Assembly (NCBI GenBank): GCA_036381495.1
Contig: DASVCS010000154.1
Location: forward strand, 1-17,612
Length of the DNA stretch: 17,612 nucleotides
Source of the DNA: DASVCS01 sp036381495
GTDB taxonomy: Bacteria > Gemmatimonadota > Gemmatimonadetes > Longimicrobiales > RSA9
Reading direction: 5' to 3'
How positions within the stretch are numbered: position 1 is the first letter of the stretch; every line of letters begins with the position of its first letter. The notes below the pieces were generated by a model. It saw nothing but the letters and a program-made list of their open reading frames with translations. It had not been told where the DNA came from and did no database searches. Below, in pieces: positions 7,973 to 15,155 of the stretch. The position numbers and the translations under genes were made by a program.

Positions 7973-9112
7973 CTAACCCCGCGCCTCGATCGGGCGGACC
8001 TTCTTCCCCTCAGGACCCACGTACTCCGCCTTCGGCCGAATCAGGCGGTTGTCCGCGAGCTGCTCCATGATGTGCGCGGTCCAGCCGGCCACGCGCGCGG
8101 AGGCGAACACGTTCGTGAACAGGTCCGGCGGAATGCCCAGCGTGTAGTACACGGATGCACTGAAGAAGTCGACGTTCGGATAGATCGGCTTCCCGCGCGC
8201 CTTCATCTCCTCGGCCATCACCTGCTCCACCCGCTCGGAGATCTCGAGCCACCGGTTCTCCGCGGGGCCGCCCTGCGCCGCGAGCTCTTCGGCCAGCCGC
8301 TTCAGGATCGGCGCGCGCGGATCCAACGCCCGGTACACCCGGTGCCCGAACCCCATGATCCTCTCCTTCCGGCCCAGCGCATCACGGATCCACGCCGCCG
8401 CACGATCCGGCTCGCCGATCGCCTTCAGCATCCGCATCACGCGCTCGTTCGCGCCGCCGTGCAGTGGGCCCTTGAGGGTACCGATCGCGGAGACCACGGC
8501 CGAGTGCATGTCCGAGAGCGTCGCAACGGTTACGCGCGCGGAGAACGTCGATGCGTTCATGCCGTGCTCGGCATGGAGGATGAACGCCACGTCCATGATC
8601 CGCCCGGGAAGCTCCGCCGGCTCCTCGCCATGCAGCATGTAGAGGAAGTTCGCCGCGAGCCCCAGCTCCGGCCGCGGCGCGATCGGATCCTTGCCCTGAC
8701 GGACCCGCTCGATGGCCGCCGTCAGCGTCGGCAGCTTCGCCGTCAGCCGCACCGCCTTGCGGTGATTCGCCTCCGGCGACATGTCCTCCGCCTCCGGATC
8801 GTAGGCAGAGAGCGCCGAGACCAGCGTCCGCAACGTCGCCATCGGGTGCCCGCCCTTCGGGAGGCGACGGAGGATGTCGATGACGCCGGGGTCCACGGCC
8901 GCCGCCTCGGCGAAGCCCGCGCGGAGTGCATCGAGCTGCCGGCGGTCGGGCAGTTCACCGTACCACAGGAGGTGACAGACCTCCTCGAAGCTCGTATGCT
9001 CCGCAAGATCCTCGATCTCGTATCCGCGGTAGAGCAGCCGACCCTGCTCGCCGTAGATCTTGCTCAGTTGCGTTTCGGCGACGACAATGCCTTCCAACCC
9101 TCGAGTCGACAT
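7973..9112 (-). CDS. gltA: Citrate synthase
   Basis: 379 residues, the short form without the N-terminal extension of the E. coli type II enzyme. It condenses oxaloacetate and acetyl-CoA to citrate. The catalytic set is present: His in LHGGANE, His in GFGHRVYRALDPRA and Asp in PNVDFFSASVYYTLG. The LHAEHGMNASTF and SARVAGWTAHIMEQ helices are also typical. A methylcitrate synthase cannot be fully excluded by motifs alone, but the operon with icd argues for the TCA enzyme. The ATG at 9112 is preceded by GGAGG with a 7-nt spacer. Sequence further upstream in the same frame (up to 10024) is open but antisense to the sigma-factor genes and not part of the protein. Confidence 0.95.
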   Translation of the reverse strand: MSTRGLEGIVVAETQLSKIYGEQGRLLYRGYEIEDLAEHTSFEEVCHLLWYGELPDRRQLDALRAGFAEAAAVDPGVIDILRRLPKGGHPMATLRTLVSALSAYDPEAEDMSPEANHRKAVRLTAKLPTLTAAIERVRQGKDPIAPRPELGLAANFLYMLHGEEPAELPGRIMDVAFILHAEHGMNASTFSARVTVATLSDMHSAVVSAIGTLKGPLHGGANERVMRMLKAIGEPDRAAAWIRDALGRKERIMGFGHRVYRALDPRAPILKRLAEELAAQGGPAENRWLEISERVEQVMAEEMKARGKPIYPNVDFFSASVYYTLGIPPDLFTNVFASARVAGWTAHIMEQLADNRLIRPKAEYVGPEGKKVRPIEARG

Positions 9113-9192
9113 AGCCCATCCTCCGGGGCGGTTGAATGCGAATTCAGGTGGTGCGACCGGCTTGAACCCGGCGTCGACACCTCGATGTGACA

Positions 9193-9237
9193 ACGGGGCC
9201 GACTGTCCCCGCCCCCTGGGGAGGAAGCCAGCCCCGT
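9193..9237 (-). promoter_or_regulatory. Long stem-loop in the gltA 5' leader
   Basis: On the minus strand an outer stem of 7 perfect pairs (ACGGGGC with GCCCCGT) encloses a second helix with G-U pairs and an inner TCCCC/GGGGA hairpin. It lies in the roughly 150-nt leader between the predicted gltA promoter and start codon. I recognise no riboswitch class. The pairing is seen; a regulatory role is inference. Confidence 0.4.
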
Positions 9238-9269
9238 GCGAGTGGGGCGGAACGCGCGGCCGGAGCCCG

Positions 9270-9298
9270 AGTATAGCGGGGGAGCTACATCGATGCAA
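9270..9298 (-). promoter_or_regulatory. Sigma70-type promoter for gltA-icd
   Basis: Minus strand TTGCAT (9298-9293), a 17-bp spacer and TATACT (9275-9270). The -10 matches the consensus at five of six positions and the spacing is ideal; the -35 keeps only TTG. Transcription would begin near 9263 and leave a leader of about 150 nt. It also overlaps the region where the divergent sigma-factor gene needs its own promoter. Confidence 0.6.
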
Positions 9299-9355
9299 GT
9301 ACGTTGGGGTGGCCGCTGCCGTGACTTTTCCGAAGCTTGATCGTCGAGCCGAGTG

Positions 9356-9931
9356 ATGCATCAGTCCGAGGCGTGGGGGCCCGTCGAGGAGCCGAACGAC
9401 GGGCAGGTGGTGGCGAGGGTCATCGCGGGCGATCGCGAGGCGTACCGGGTGCTGGTTCAGCGGTATCAGGACATGTTGTACCGGCACGCGGCGCGAATGA
9501 CCGGCCACAGCGATGTCGCGGCCGACCTGGTGCAGACGGCGCTCGTCAAGGCGTACACGCAGATCGATCGGTGTCGCAAGCCGGACCGTTTCGGCGCATG
9601 GCTGTTCCGGATCCTTGCCAACTGCTGCAAGGACCACCTCAAGGACCGCCGCCGGCGGGACATCAGCCTGGATGCGTACCCGGAGCCGGTGGCCGCGCGC
9701 GAAAGGTCGAATCCTGCGGTGGAGCTGGAACGCAGCGAGTTGGGCGTCGTGATCGAACGGGCGTTGGCAATGCTTCCGGACATCCAGCGCGAGGCCTTCC
9801 TCTTGAAGCACGTCGAGGGGTTGTCCTACGAGGAGATCTCCGAGATGTTGGACGTGTCGATCTCTGCATTGAAAATGCGTGTGCTCCGTGCGCGTGAGGC
9901 CCTGAAGTCCGTGCTCGAGGAGGTGTTGTGA
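9356..9931 (+). CDS. ECF-type RNA polymerase sigma factor
   Basis: 191 residues if it starts at the ATG at 9356; the GTG at 9353 is directly in front and neither has a clear ribosome site. Region 2 is at about residues 20-100 (REAYRVLVQRYQDMLYR ... AADLVQTALVKAYTQIDRC ... FGAWLFRILANCCKDHLKDRRRR), with the -10 recognition helix. Region 4 is at about 128-188 (LAMLPDIQREAFLLKHVEGLSYEEISEMLDVSISALKMRVLRAREAL), a helix-turn-helix for the -35 element. There is no region 1 or 3, the definition of the ECF group. The stop codon overlaps the start of the next gene by one base, so sigma and presumed anti-sigma are made together. Confidence 0.95.
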   Translation: MHQSEAWGPVEEPNDGQVVARVIAGDREAYRVLVQRYQDMLYRHAARMTGHSDVAADLVQTALVKAYTQIDRCRKPDRFGAWLFRILANCCKDHLKDRRRRDISLDAYPEPVAARERSNPAVELERSELGVVIERALAMLPDIQREAFLLKHVEGLSYEEISEMLDVSISALKMRVLRAREALKSVLEEVL

Positions 9932-10599
9932 TGCATCCCGACCTGCACCGGTATCTGGACGGCGAGATTCCGCGCGAGCGGCTCCCGGCGGAGCTGGCCG
10001 CGGAGGCCGCCGAGTGGGATGCATTGCTGGGTTCGGCCAGTCTCATGCAGGCGGAGCGCCGCGCGCCGCCCTGGCTCGAGGAGCGCATCATGAGCGCGAT
10101 CCGGACCGCGCCGCGTCCGGGACGCAAGCAGCGCATACTGCGCTGGATCTTCGAGCCCCGGACGGTTCGCCTGCGGCCCATCACGCTCCTGGTCGTCTCG
10201 GGCGTGGCCGCGCTGGTGCTCTTCGTGTGGCCGCGCGGGGAGCCGCCGGTGGTGCCGGCGCCGGTCACGGCGGCGGCTCCGCGGAGCGCGCCGCCGGCGC
10301 GTGCCGGTGAGGAGATGATCTACGTCCAGTTCGTCTTTGCGGGAGCGGATGCGCGGAGCGTGGCGCTCGCGGGCGATTTCAACGGGTGGGACACGCAGCG
10401 CAACCCGCTCCGGGATCCGGACGGCGACGGCATCTGGACGGGGACGTTCGCGATCCCGCCGGGCCTGCACAAGTACATGTTCGTCGTGGACGGCGACCGC
10501 TGGGTCACGGATCCGCGCGCGGAGCGCTACGTAGACGACGGGTTCGGGATGCGCAACGCGCTCATCACGGTGACCGCGCCGCGGAGGAGGTCGTCCTGA
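9931..10599 (+). CDS. Membrane anti-sigma-like protein with C-terminal glycogen-binding (CBM48/AMPK) domain
   Basis: 222 residues. The cytoplasmic part, about 1-80, begins HPDLHRYLDGEIPRE, like anti-sigma N-termini, but has no Cys, so it lacks the zinc motif of ZAS anti-sigmas. One membrane helix spans 83-100 (PITLLVVSGVAALVLFVW). After a Pro/Ala linker, residues 129-216 form a CBM48/AMPK-type glycogen-binding module, with the LAGDFNGW strand-turn, an LRDPDGDGIW segment, HKYMFVVDGDRW and VDDGFGMRN. These families bind alpha-1,4-glucans through the Trp residues; here the domain would lie outside the inner membrane. The ATG at 9931 has a GAGGAGG site 7 nt upstream and shares one base with the sigma stop codon. 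That it holds the sigma factor inactive until the outer domain senses something is inference. Confidence 0.85.
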   Translation: MHPDLHRYLDGEIPRERLPAELAAEAAEWDALLGSASLMQAERRAPPWLEERIMSAIRTAPRPGRKQRILRWIFEPRTVRLRPITLLVVSGVAALVLFVWPRGEPPVVPAPVTAAAPRSAPPARAGEEMIYVQFVFAGADARSVALAGDFNGWDTQRNPLRDPDGDGIWTGTFAIPPGLHKYMFVVDGDRWVTDPRAERYVDDGFGMRNALITVTAPRRRSS

Positions 10600-10610
10600 G
10601 CGGGCGGCCG

Positions 10611-11765
10611 GTGCGGCTGCTCGCGCTCGCGGCCGCCGGTGCCGCGCAACTGCCGGCTCCGACCGCCGCGGCGGCACAGCAGCTCGACGTCTGGCTGAAC
10701 GCCAGCGCGGCGCACGCGCTCCCCCCTGCCGGCGCGATCAGCGCGGAGGCCACGACCTTCGGCCTGCTCGGCACGCGACTGATCCTCGACCGGCCCGGCC
10801 TCGGTTCCCTGGACCTCGCGCTGGATGGCGGCCTCGGCCCCGATGCGGATGCCGGTGCATGGCTGGCCGGCTCGGTCGCCGCCGGCGCCGTGCGACGCCT
10901 CGGCCCGCTCGGCGCCGGGCTGCGCATCGAGGCCTTCGGGCTCCGGTATCGCAGGCCGTTCGCCTACACGGCCTACGGCGCATCGCTGCGACCGCGCCTG
11001 AGCGCGTCGCTCGGCGCGTTCACGTTCACGCTCCACGGCGAAGCGACGCGCGGCCGGTGGACGCGTCCGAACCTCGATCGGCCCAACCGTTTCGATGGCC
11101 CGCTGGAGGTGACCGGCGGCGCACTCTCGGCCGGGCGCCGCCTCGGCGCGGCCTGGCTGGAAGTCACGGGAGAGACGTACCGGGCGGGTGGCCCCATCGC
11201 CGGGACGTTCCGCGGCGCCGATGCGCTCGTCGCCTTCCCGCTGGGAGACGCGGCCATCACGCTGGATACGCGGCTCTGGGATGCGCCCGGCGCGGCCGGC
11301 CTCGAGGTGGGCTACGAGGGCACGCTCCGCGTGCCCGTCGCGCCGCGCCTCGCGGGCAACCTGAGTATCGGCCGGAGCGTCACGGACCCGCTCTACGGCA
11401 CGCCCGGCAGCTTCGCGGCCAGCGTCGGTCTGAGCTGGCACGCGGCGAGCACCGAGGTCTTCCGCTCGCCTCCCGTGGTCGAGGTGGTCGGGCCCGCGGA
11501 GGAGGGCGGGCGTCGCGTCCGATTCCAGCTTCCCGCCGGCGAAGCACGCCGCGTCGCCATCGCCGGAGACTTCACCGGATGGCAACCCCGGCCGATGGGC
11601 CGCACCGGAGATGTCTGGACGCTCGAAGTGGTCCTCGCCGCGGGCGTGTACCACTTCGGATTCCTGCTCGACGGCGAGCGTTGGTACGTTCCCGACGATG
11701 CCCCCGGGATCGTCGATGACGGCTGGGGTCGACGCAACGGCAGCATCGTGGTTCAGGGCGGGTGA
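10611..11765 (+). CDS. Exported beta-rich protein with C-terminal glycogen-binding (CBM48) domain
   Basis: 384 residues from the GTG at 10611. Residues 1-22 are an Ala-rich signal peptide ending AAAAQQ. Residues 25-280 alternate short beta-like segments (LDLALDGGLG, FTFTLHGEATRGRW, LEVGYEGTLRVPV), consistent with a small barrel or a beta-sheet surface protein; I know no family name. Residues 288-384 repeat the CBM48 fold seen in the preceding gene: VAIAGDFTGW, VYHFGFLLDGERW and IVDDGWGRRN. The start is uncertain: the stop of the preceding gene lies in CCTGAG, and a CTG at 10596 stands 5 nt after AGGAGG and is in frame, whereas the GTG has no ribosome site of its own. The gene is very probably co-transcribed with the sigma and anti-sigma genes. 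Confidence 0.78.
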   Translation: MRLLALAAAGAAQLPAPTAAAAQQLDVWLNASAAHALPPAGAISAEATTFGLLGTRLILDRPGLGSLDLALDGGLGPDADAGAWLAGSVAAGAVRRLGPLGAGLRIEAFGLRYRRPFAYTAYGASLRPRLSASLGAFTFTLHGEATRGRWTRPNLDRPNRFDGPLEVTGGALSAGRRLGAAWLEVTGETYRAGGPIAGTFRGADALVAFPLGDAAITLDTRLWDAPGAAGLEVGYEGTLRVPVAPRLAGNLSIGRSVTDPLYGTPGSFAASVGLSWHAASTEVFRSPPVVEVVGPAEEGGRRVRFQLPAGEARRVAIAGDFTGWQPRPMGRTGDVWTLEVVLAAGVYHFGFLLDGERWYVPDDAPGIVDDGWGRRNGSIVVQGG

Positions 11766-11831
11766 CGCGCGCGCCGCCCGATCGTCTGGATGGATGAGGG
11801 ATTAACCTTCGTACCCGCAACGGATTACCAA

Positions 11832-12635
11832 ATGAACAGACCCGTCCTTGCGGCTCTCTTCGTCACGGCGCTGGCGGCCGGGTGGTCGCCGCCGTTGGCA
11901 CGGGATGCGGCCGCATCACAGGCCACCGCCGGGATCGAGCGAGCACGCGCCGTGCTCCCCGAAGCGGCCGCGCGCGCCCTCGAGCGCGTGCTCGATTCCG
12001 CGCGCGACCAGGGGCTGCCCACGGAACCCCTGGTCGACAAGGCGCTCGAGGGCGCCGCGAAGCGGGTTCCACCCGACCGCGTGATCTCCGTGGTCCAGGA
12101 ACTCGCCGCCCAGTTGGGTCGTGCGCGCTCGCTCCTCCCCGATGCGGAGGCCACGCCGGCGGACATCACGGCCGTGGCGGATGCGCTCCGGCGCGGCGTC
12201 CCCGAGGACGCGGTGCGCTCGCTGCACGCAGCCATCGGCGACGGTGAGCCGGTCGCGCTTGCCGTCCACACGCTTGCCGATCTGCTCGAGCGCGGTGTGC
12301 CCGTGCAGACGGCGGTGGACGTACTCGCGGCCTGGCGCGGGCATGGCGCCCGCCCTGAGGAGCTGCGCGGGCTGCCCGCCGCCGTCGAACGCCTCATCCG
12401 CGAGGGCGTGCTCCCGGATCAGGCCGCCGCCGCCGTCGCCTCCGCGGTCCGAGCCGGCAACGGCCTCGGCAAAGCGTGGCCACCCGACGCCGTTCCGCCC
12501 GGCGCGGCCCGCAGCAGCCCGGCCCGTCCCCCGATCCCGCCCGGCGCAGGCCCGCCGGGCGGGCACCCTGCGCACGGCAAAGGCCGCCCCGGCCACCGCC
12601 CTCCCGGTTCCGGCCACTCGGCGGATCTCCCGTAA
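11832..12635 (+). CDS. Exported Ala-rich helical protein, unknown function
   Basis: 267 residues, not recognised. The ATG at 11832 gives a signal peptide (NRPVLAALFVTALAAGWSPP). Residues about 30-220 are Ala-, Leu- and Arg-rich helices in loose repeats such as GLPTEPLVDKALEGAAK, GVPEDAVRSLHAAIG, GVPVQTAVDVLAAW and GVLPDQAAAAVASAV. Each has a G-V/L-P-x-(D/E/Q) start and a helix of about 15 residues, so it may be a helical-hairpin repeat protein. The tail, from about 222, is Pro/Gly/His-rich and probably disordered. It lies 66 nt after the CBM48 gene on the same strand, with no terminator visible between them. An upstream ATG at 11790 is in frame but would hide the signal peptide. A strong terminator follows at 12741. 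Confidence 0.65.
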   Translation: MNRPVLAALFVTALAAGWSPPLARDAAASQATAGIERARAVLPEAAARALERVLDSARDQGLPTEPLVDKALEGAAKRVPPDRVISVVQELAAQLGRARSLLPDAEATPADITAVADALRRGVPEDAVRSLHAAIGDGEPVALAVHTLADLLERGVPVQTAVDVLAAWRGHGARPEELRGLPAAVERLIREGVLPDQAAAAVASAVRAGNGLGKAWPPDAVPPGAARSSPARPPIPPGAGPPGGHPAHGKGRPGHRPPGSGHSADLP

Positions 12636-12706
12636 CCGCACCGACTCTCCCCCGATCCGATCCCCTGCCGACCGCCCGCGAGACCCCGCTCGAACGGGCC
12701 CGACCC

Positions 12707-12722
12707 CGGCACTTTTCTTGCA
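12707..12722 (+). promoter_or_regulatory. Sigma54-like -24/-12 promoter
   Basis: CGGCACTTTTCTTGCA matches the sigma54 pattern TGGCAC-N5-TTGCA at all key positions, with GG and GC separated by exactly 10 bp. Transcription would start near 12733. The next element downstream is an intrinsic terminator at 12741, and then the FeoA-like gene. A GATAAT at 12726 could instead be a sigma70 -10, but no good -35 stands in front of it. An rpoN gene is not in the window. Confidence 0.4.
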
Positions 12723-12740
12723 CTCGATAATGGCACCGTG

Positions 12741-12771
12741 AAGGCGCCGGATCCCCGGCGCCTTTTCTTTT
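12741..12771 (+). terminator. Strong intrinsic terminator
   Basis: A perfect 10-bp stem (AAGGCGCCGG with CCGGCGCCTT, loop ATCC) is followed by a T-rich run up to 12771. It should end the sigma/anti-sigma/CBM48 transcript, 105 nt after the last gene. Because a promoter-like element stands just before it and a gene just after, it may also act as an attenuator for the FeoA-like gene. Confidence 0.85.
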
Positions 12772-12797
12772 CTGGTCCCACCGGCAGGAGCGCGCCC

Positions 12798-13100
12798 ATG
12801 GCCACCGGCTACTCCCCCGCCCCCGTTCGCAGCCTCGCCGCGACCCGCACGGGCGAAGCCGTCCTGATTCACCGCATTCTCTTCGGCGCACTGCGCGCGC
12901 TCTGCTCCGACCTCGGCGTCCACGAGGGAGACGTCGTGCACTGTCGCGCCGGGACCCCCTCGCATATCCTGCTGCTGACCGATGCCGGCCGCACCGTGTC
13001 GCTCGAGCGGGACTGGGCCCGGTTCATCCAGGTCCGCTCGCCGACCGGCGATGCGACACCACGGAAGCCGGCCCAGACGGATCGGGCCGCGGTGATGTGA
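12798..13100 (+). CDS. Small FeoA-like (SH3-fold) domain protein
   Basis: 100 residues. Residues about 10-80 follow the FeoA pattern: a first strand with GEAVLIHRI, a helix LRALCSDLGV, then HEGDVVHCRAG, LLTDAGRTVSL and a last strand WARFIQV. FeoA proteins are small cytosolic partners of the ferrous iron transporter FeoB, and the same fold occurs at the C-terminus of DtxR-type regulators. No feoB lies nearby, so an iron role is not supported by context. The start at 12798 has AGGAG 7 nt upstream. The tail after residue 82 is polar and probably flexible. The family call rests on pattern memory only. Confidence 0.6.
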   Translation: MATGYSPAPVRSLAATRTGEAVLIHRILFGALRALCSDLGVHEGDVVHCRAGTPSHILLLTDAGRTVSLERDWARFIQVRSPTGDATPRKPAQTDRAAVM

Positions 13101-13183
13101 GCCGCAGCCTCGGGCCCCGACGGCCGCGGCGCCCGCGCCGATCCTCATATCAAGTTCGCGTGAGCCGGTCACCGTTACTGCAC

Positions 13184-13294
13184 GGGAACGGGAGCGGCGG
13201 CTCCGCCGCCTGGAGCGGGAGCGTTTACGTTTACGTTTACGGTAAACGCGGGCGCCCACCCGTTAAACGTTCCCGCTCCCGCTCCCGCTCCCGG
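13184..13294. repeat. GTTTAC-core inverted repeat, copy B
   Basis: This copy holds GGGAACGGGAGC, a triloop hairpin (GGCGGC-TCC-GCCGCC, 13196-13210), TGGAGCGGGA and three tandem GTTTAC units (13223-13240). After a short centre, the right arm runs C-rich as (GCTCCC)n up to 13294. Positions 13212-13227 pair with 13264-13279 over 16 positions with a single G-U. It lies in the gap between two convergent genes (FeoA-like and rocD) and could serve both as a terminator, although no U-tract is present. It lacks the G-tract block of copies A and C. Confidence 0.75.
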
Positions 13295-13336
13295 GAGTCA
13301 CCCCGAATCGCGCAGAGGGTCCATGCGAACTTGGTA

Positions 13337-14581
13337 TCAGATGCGGGTCGGCTCCGGGGAGGTGAGCACGTCGCGGATCGCCACGAGCGCATCCTCGAGA
13401 TCCTCGCGGGCGACGACCAGGGGCGGGGCGAAGCGGACCACCTGCTCGTGCGTCTCCTTGGCCAGGATGCCGCGGCGCATGAGCGCCTCGCAGAACGGCC
13501 GCGCGGGGCCGGACTCCTCCCGGATCACGACGCCGATCAGCAGGCCGCGCCCGCGCACCTCCGCCACGTGCATCGAATCGATGCGGCGGAGCTCATCCAT
13601 GAACCAGGCGCCCAGGTCCGCCGCGCGTTCGGCGAGCCGCTCGTCGACGATCACACGTAGCGCCGCACGCGCCACGGCCGCGGCCAGCGGGTTGCCGCCG
13701 AACGTCGAGCCGTGTGAACCCGGTGTGAACACGTCCATGATGTCGGCGTCGGCCAGGATCGCCGAGACCGGGTAGACGCCGCCGCCCAGCGCCTTGCCCA
13801 CGATCAGGACATCCGGCCGGACCCCCTCCCACTCGCAGGCGAAGAGCCGGCCGGTCCGACCCAGGCCGGTCTGGATCTCGTCCGCGGCCAGCAGGACGCG
13901 GTGTCGCCGGCAGATCTCCGCCGCCGCCCGCAGGTAGCCCTCCGGCGGCACCACCACGCCCGCCTCGCCCTCGATCGGCTCGACCAGGAACGCCACCGTC
14001 CGGTCCGTGATCGCGGCCTCGAGCGCGGCGGCATCGCCGTACGGGATCATGCGGAACCCCGGCGTGAACGGGCCGAACCCCTCGCGGTACCCCGCTTCCG
14101 ACGAGAAGCCGATGATCGTGGTCGTCCGCCCGTGAAAGTTGCCCGAACACACCACGATCTCCGCCTCCTCGTCCGGCACTCCCTTCCGCTCGTAGCCCCA
14201 CCGCCGCACGGCCTTGATCGCCGTCTCGACGGCCTCCGCGCCCGTGTTCATCGGCAGCGCCTTCTCGTACCCCGCCAACTCGCACAACTCGCGCAGGAAC
14301 GGGCCGTACTGGTCGTTCCGGAACGCTCGCGACGTGAGCGTCAGCCGCCCGGACTGTTCGATCAGCGCCGTCACGATGCGCGGGTGCCGGTGCCCCTGGT
14401 TCAACGCCGAATACGCCGAGAGCATGTCGAGATAGCGCCGCCCTTCGACGTCCCAGACCCAGACGCCCTCGCCGCGCGTGAGGACCACCGGCAGCGGCGT
14501 GTAGTTCCGCGCACCCCAGCGCTCGTCGAGCTCGCGGTACGCCGCGCTCGCGGTCGCGGCGTTCTTCGTGATCGGCATCAT
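13337..14581 (-). CDS. rocD: Ornithine aminotransferase, PLP-dependent class III
   Basis: 414 residues. The reaction moves the delta-amino group of ornithine to 2-oxoglutarate, giving glutamate semialdehyde and glutamate in arginine/proline metabolism. Motifs: residues 26-64 (NYTPLPVVLTRGEGVWVWDVEGRRY ... NQGHRHP), NTGAEAVETAIKAVRRW at 112-128, FHGRTTT at 149-155, the PLP-phosphate and ring contact D234 in LLAADEIQTGLGRTGR, and the Schiff-base lysine K263 in LIVGKALGGGVYPVSA. The NYTPLPVVL start is typical of ornithine aminotransferase rather than of acetylornithine or GABA aminotransferases. The ATG at 14581 overlaps the redoxin stop (ATGA) and has a GGGGAG site about 10 nt upstream; a second ATG follows at once at 14578. 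Confidence 0.92.
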   Translation of the reverse strand: MMPITKNAATASAAYRELDERWGARNYTPLPVVLTRGEGVWVWDVEGRRYLDMLSAYSALNQGHRHPRIVTALIEQSGRLTLTSRAFRNDQYGPFLRELCELAGYEKALPMNTGAEAVETAIKAVRRWGYERKGVPDEEAEIVVCSGNFHGRTTTIIGFSSEAGYREGFGPFTPGFRMIPYGDAAALEAAITDRTVAFLVEPIEGEAGVVVPPEGYLRAAAEICRRHRVLLAADEIQTGLGRTGRLFACEWEGVRPDVLIVGKALGGGVYPVSAILADADIMDVFTPGSHGSTFGGNPLAAAVARAALRVIVDERLAERAADLGAWFMDELRRIDSMHVAEVRGRGLLIGVVIREESGPARPFCEALMRRGILAKETHEQVVRFAPPLVVAREDLEDALVAIRDVLTSPEPTRI

Positions 14582-15111
14582 CGGGTCCATTCTCCCCGTC
14601 CCGGCTCGTCCGGCACGCCGCACTCCGGGCATTGCGTCGCAATGAAGCGGAGCCACTCCTCGATCGCGCCGGCATCCGGGAGGTCCCGCGTCGAATCCGC
14701 GTACGTCGCGTCGTAGATCTGGCCCCAGCGATCGGCGATGAGCAGTGCGGCGCGCCCGGCGGCCACGCCGCAGCGGCGGGCGGCCGCGCCGTCGCCATCG
14801 ACCAGGATCGGGAACGACGGCGCGGCCTCGGCCGCCGCCCGGGCGGCCTCGATCCCCGGAACGACAACGATCGGCCGGCCACCCCACAACGCGAGCGCCG
14901 GGGCCGCGGCCGAGAGCGACTCCAAGTAGCGCGCGCCGTCACCGGCCTCGATCGGGCCCGTGAAGACGACGACGGGCGCGCCCCGCGCCGGCGCACGCCA
15001 CTGCACGCGCGCGCCGCTGCGCTCATCCGTCATCTCGAGCGCCGGCAGGCGATCACCGACGCGCAACACACGCCGCGCGACCGGTGCGGCCGGCTCTGCA
15101 CGATTCCTCAT
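14578..15111 (-). CDS. Redoxin-like protein lacking the peroxidatic Cys
   Basis: 177 residues with a thioredoxin/AhpC-TSA type layout: VGDRLPALEM at the first strand, APVVVFTGPIEAGDGARYLESL where peroxiredoxins have the reactive Cys, RPIVVVPG, FPILVDGDGAAARRCGV and ALLIADRWGQIYDATY. The reactive site contains no Cys, so ordinary peroxidase chemistry is not expected. Near the C-terminus TQCPECG gives a CxxC that may bind a metal or form a disulfide. No signal peptide. The ATG at 15111 has GAGGAGG 4 nt upstream. The stop overlaps the rocD start by 4 nt, so the two are translated together, and a shared function is possible but not evident. Confidence 0.7.
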   Translation of the reverse strand: MRNRAEPAAPVARRVLRVGDRLPALEMTDERSGARVQWRAPARGAPVVVFTGPIEAGDGARYLESLSAAAPALALWGGRPIVVVPGIEAARAAAEAAPSFPILVDGDGAAARRCGVAAGRAALLIADRWGQIYDATYADSTRDLPDAGAIEEWLRFIATQCPECGVPDEPGRGEWTR

Positions 15112-15155
15112 CGGGCCTCCTCAAGACCAGCGAACGGGGTCGATCGGCTGGACCC

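Noticed and set aside
6125..9190. Very long plus-strand open frame across the repeat, icd and gltA
   Set aside because: It is antisense to two genes with complete catalytic motifs and is Arg/His/Pro-rich, a usual effect of high GC; no domain is visible.
9193..9237. Known riboswitch in the gltA leader
   Set aside because: I found no conserved core of any class I know; only a stem-loop can be supported.
9113..10024. N-terminal extension of citrate synthase on the minus strand
   Set aside because: The frame is open but antisense to the sigma and anti-sigma genes, and a good ribosome site stands before the ATG at 9112.
13222..13270. Integron attC-like site in copy B (GTTAAAC box)
   Set aside because: Only one box fits GTTRRRY; the matching box is missing, there is no integrase, and the core is not attC-like.
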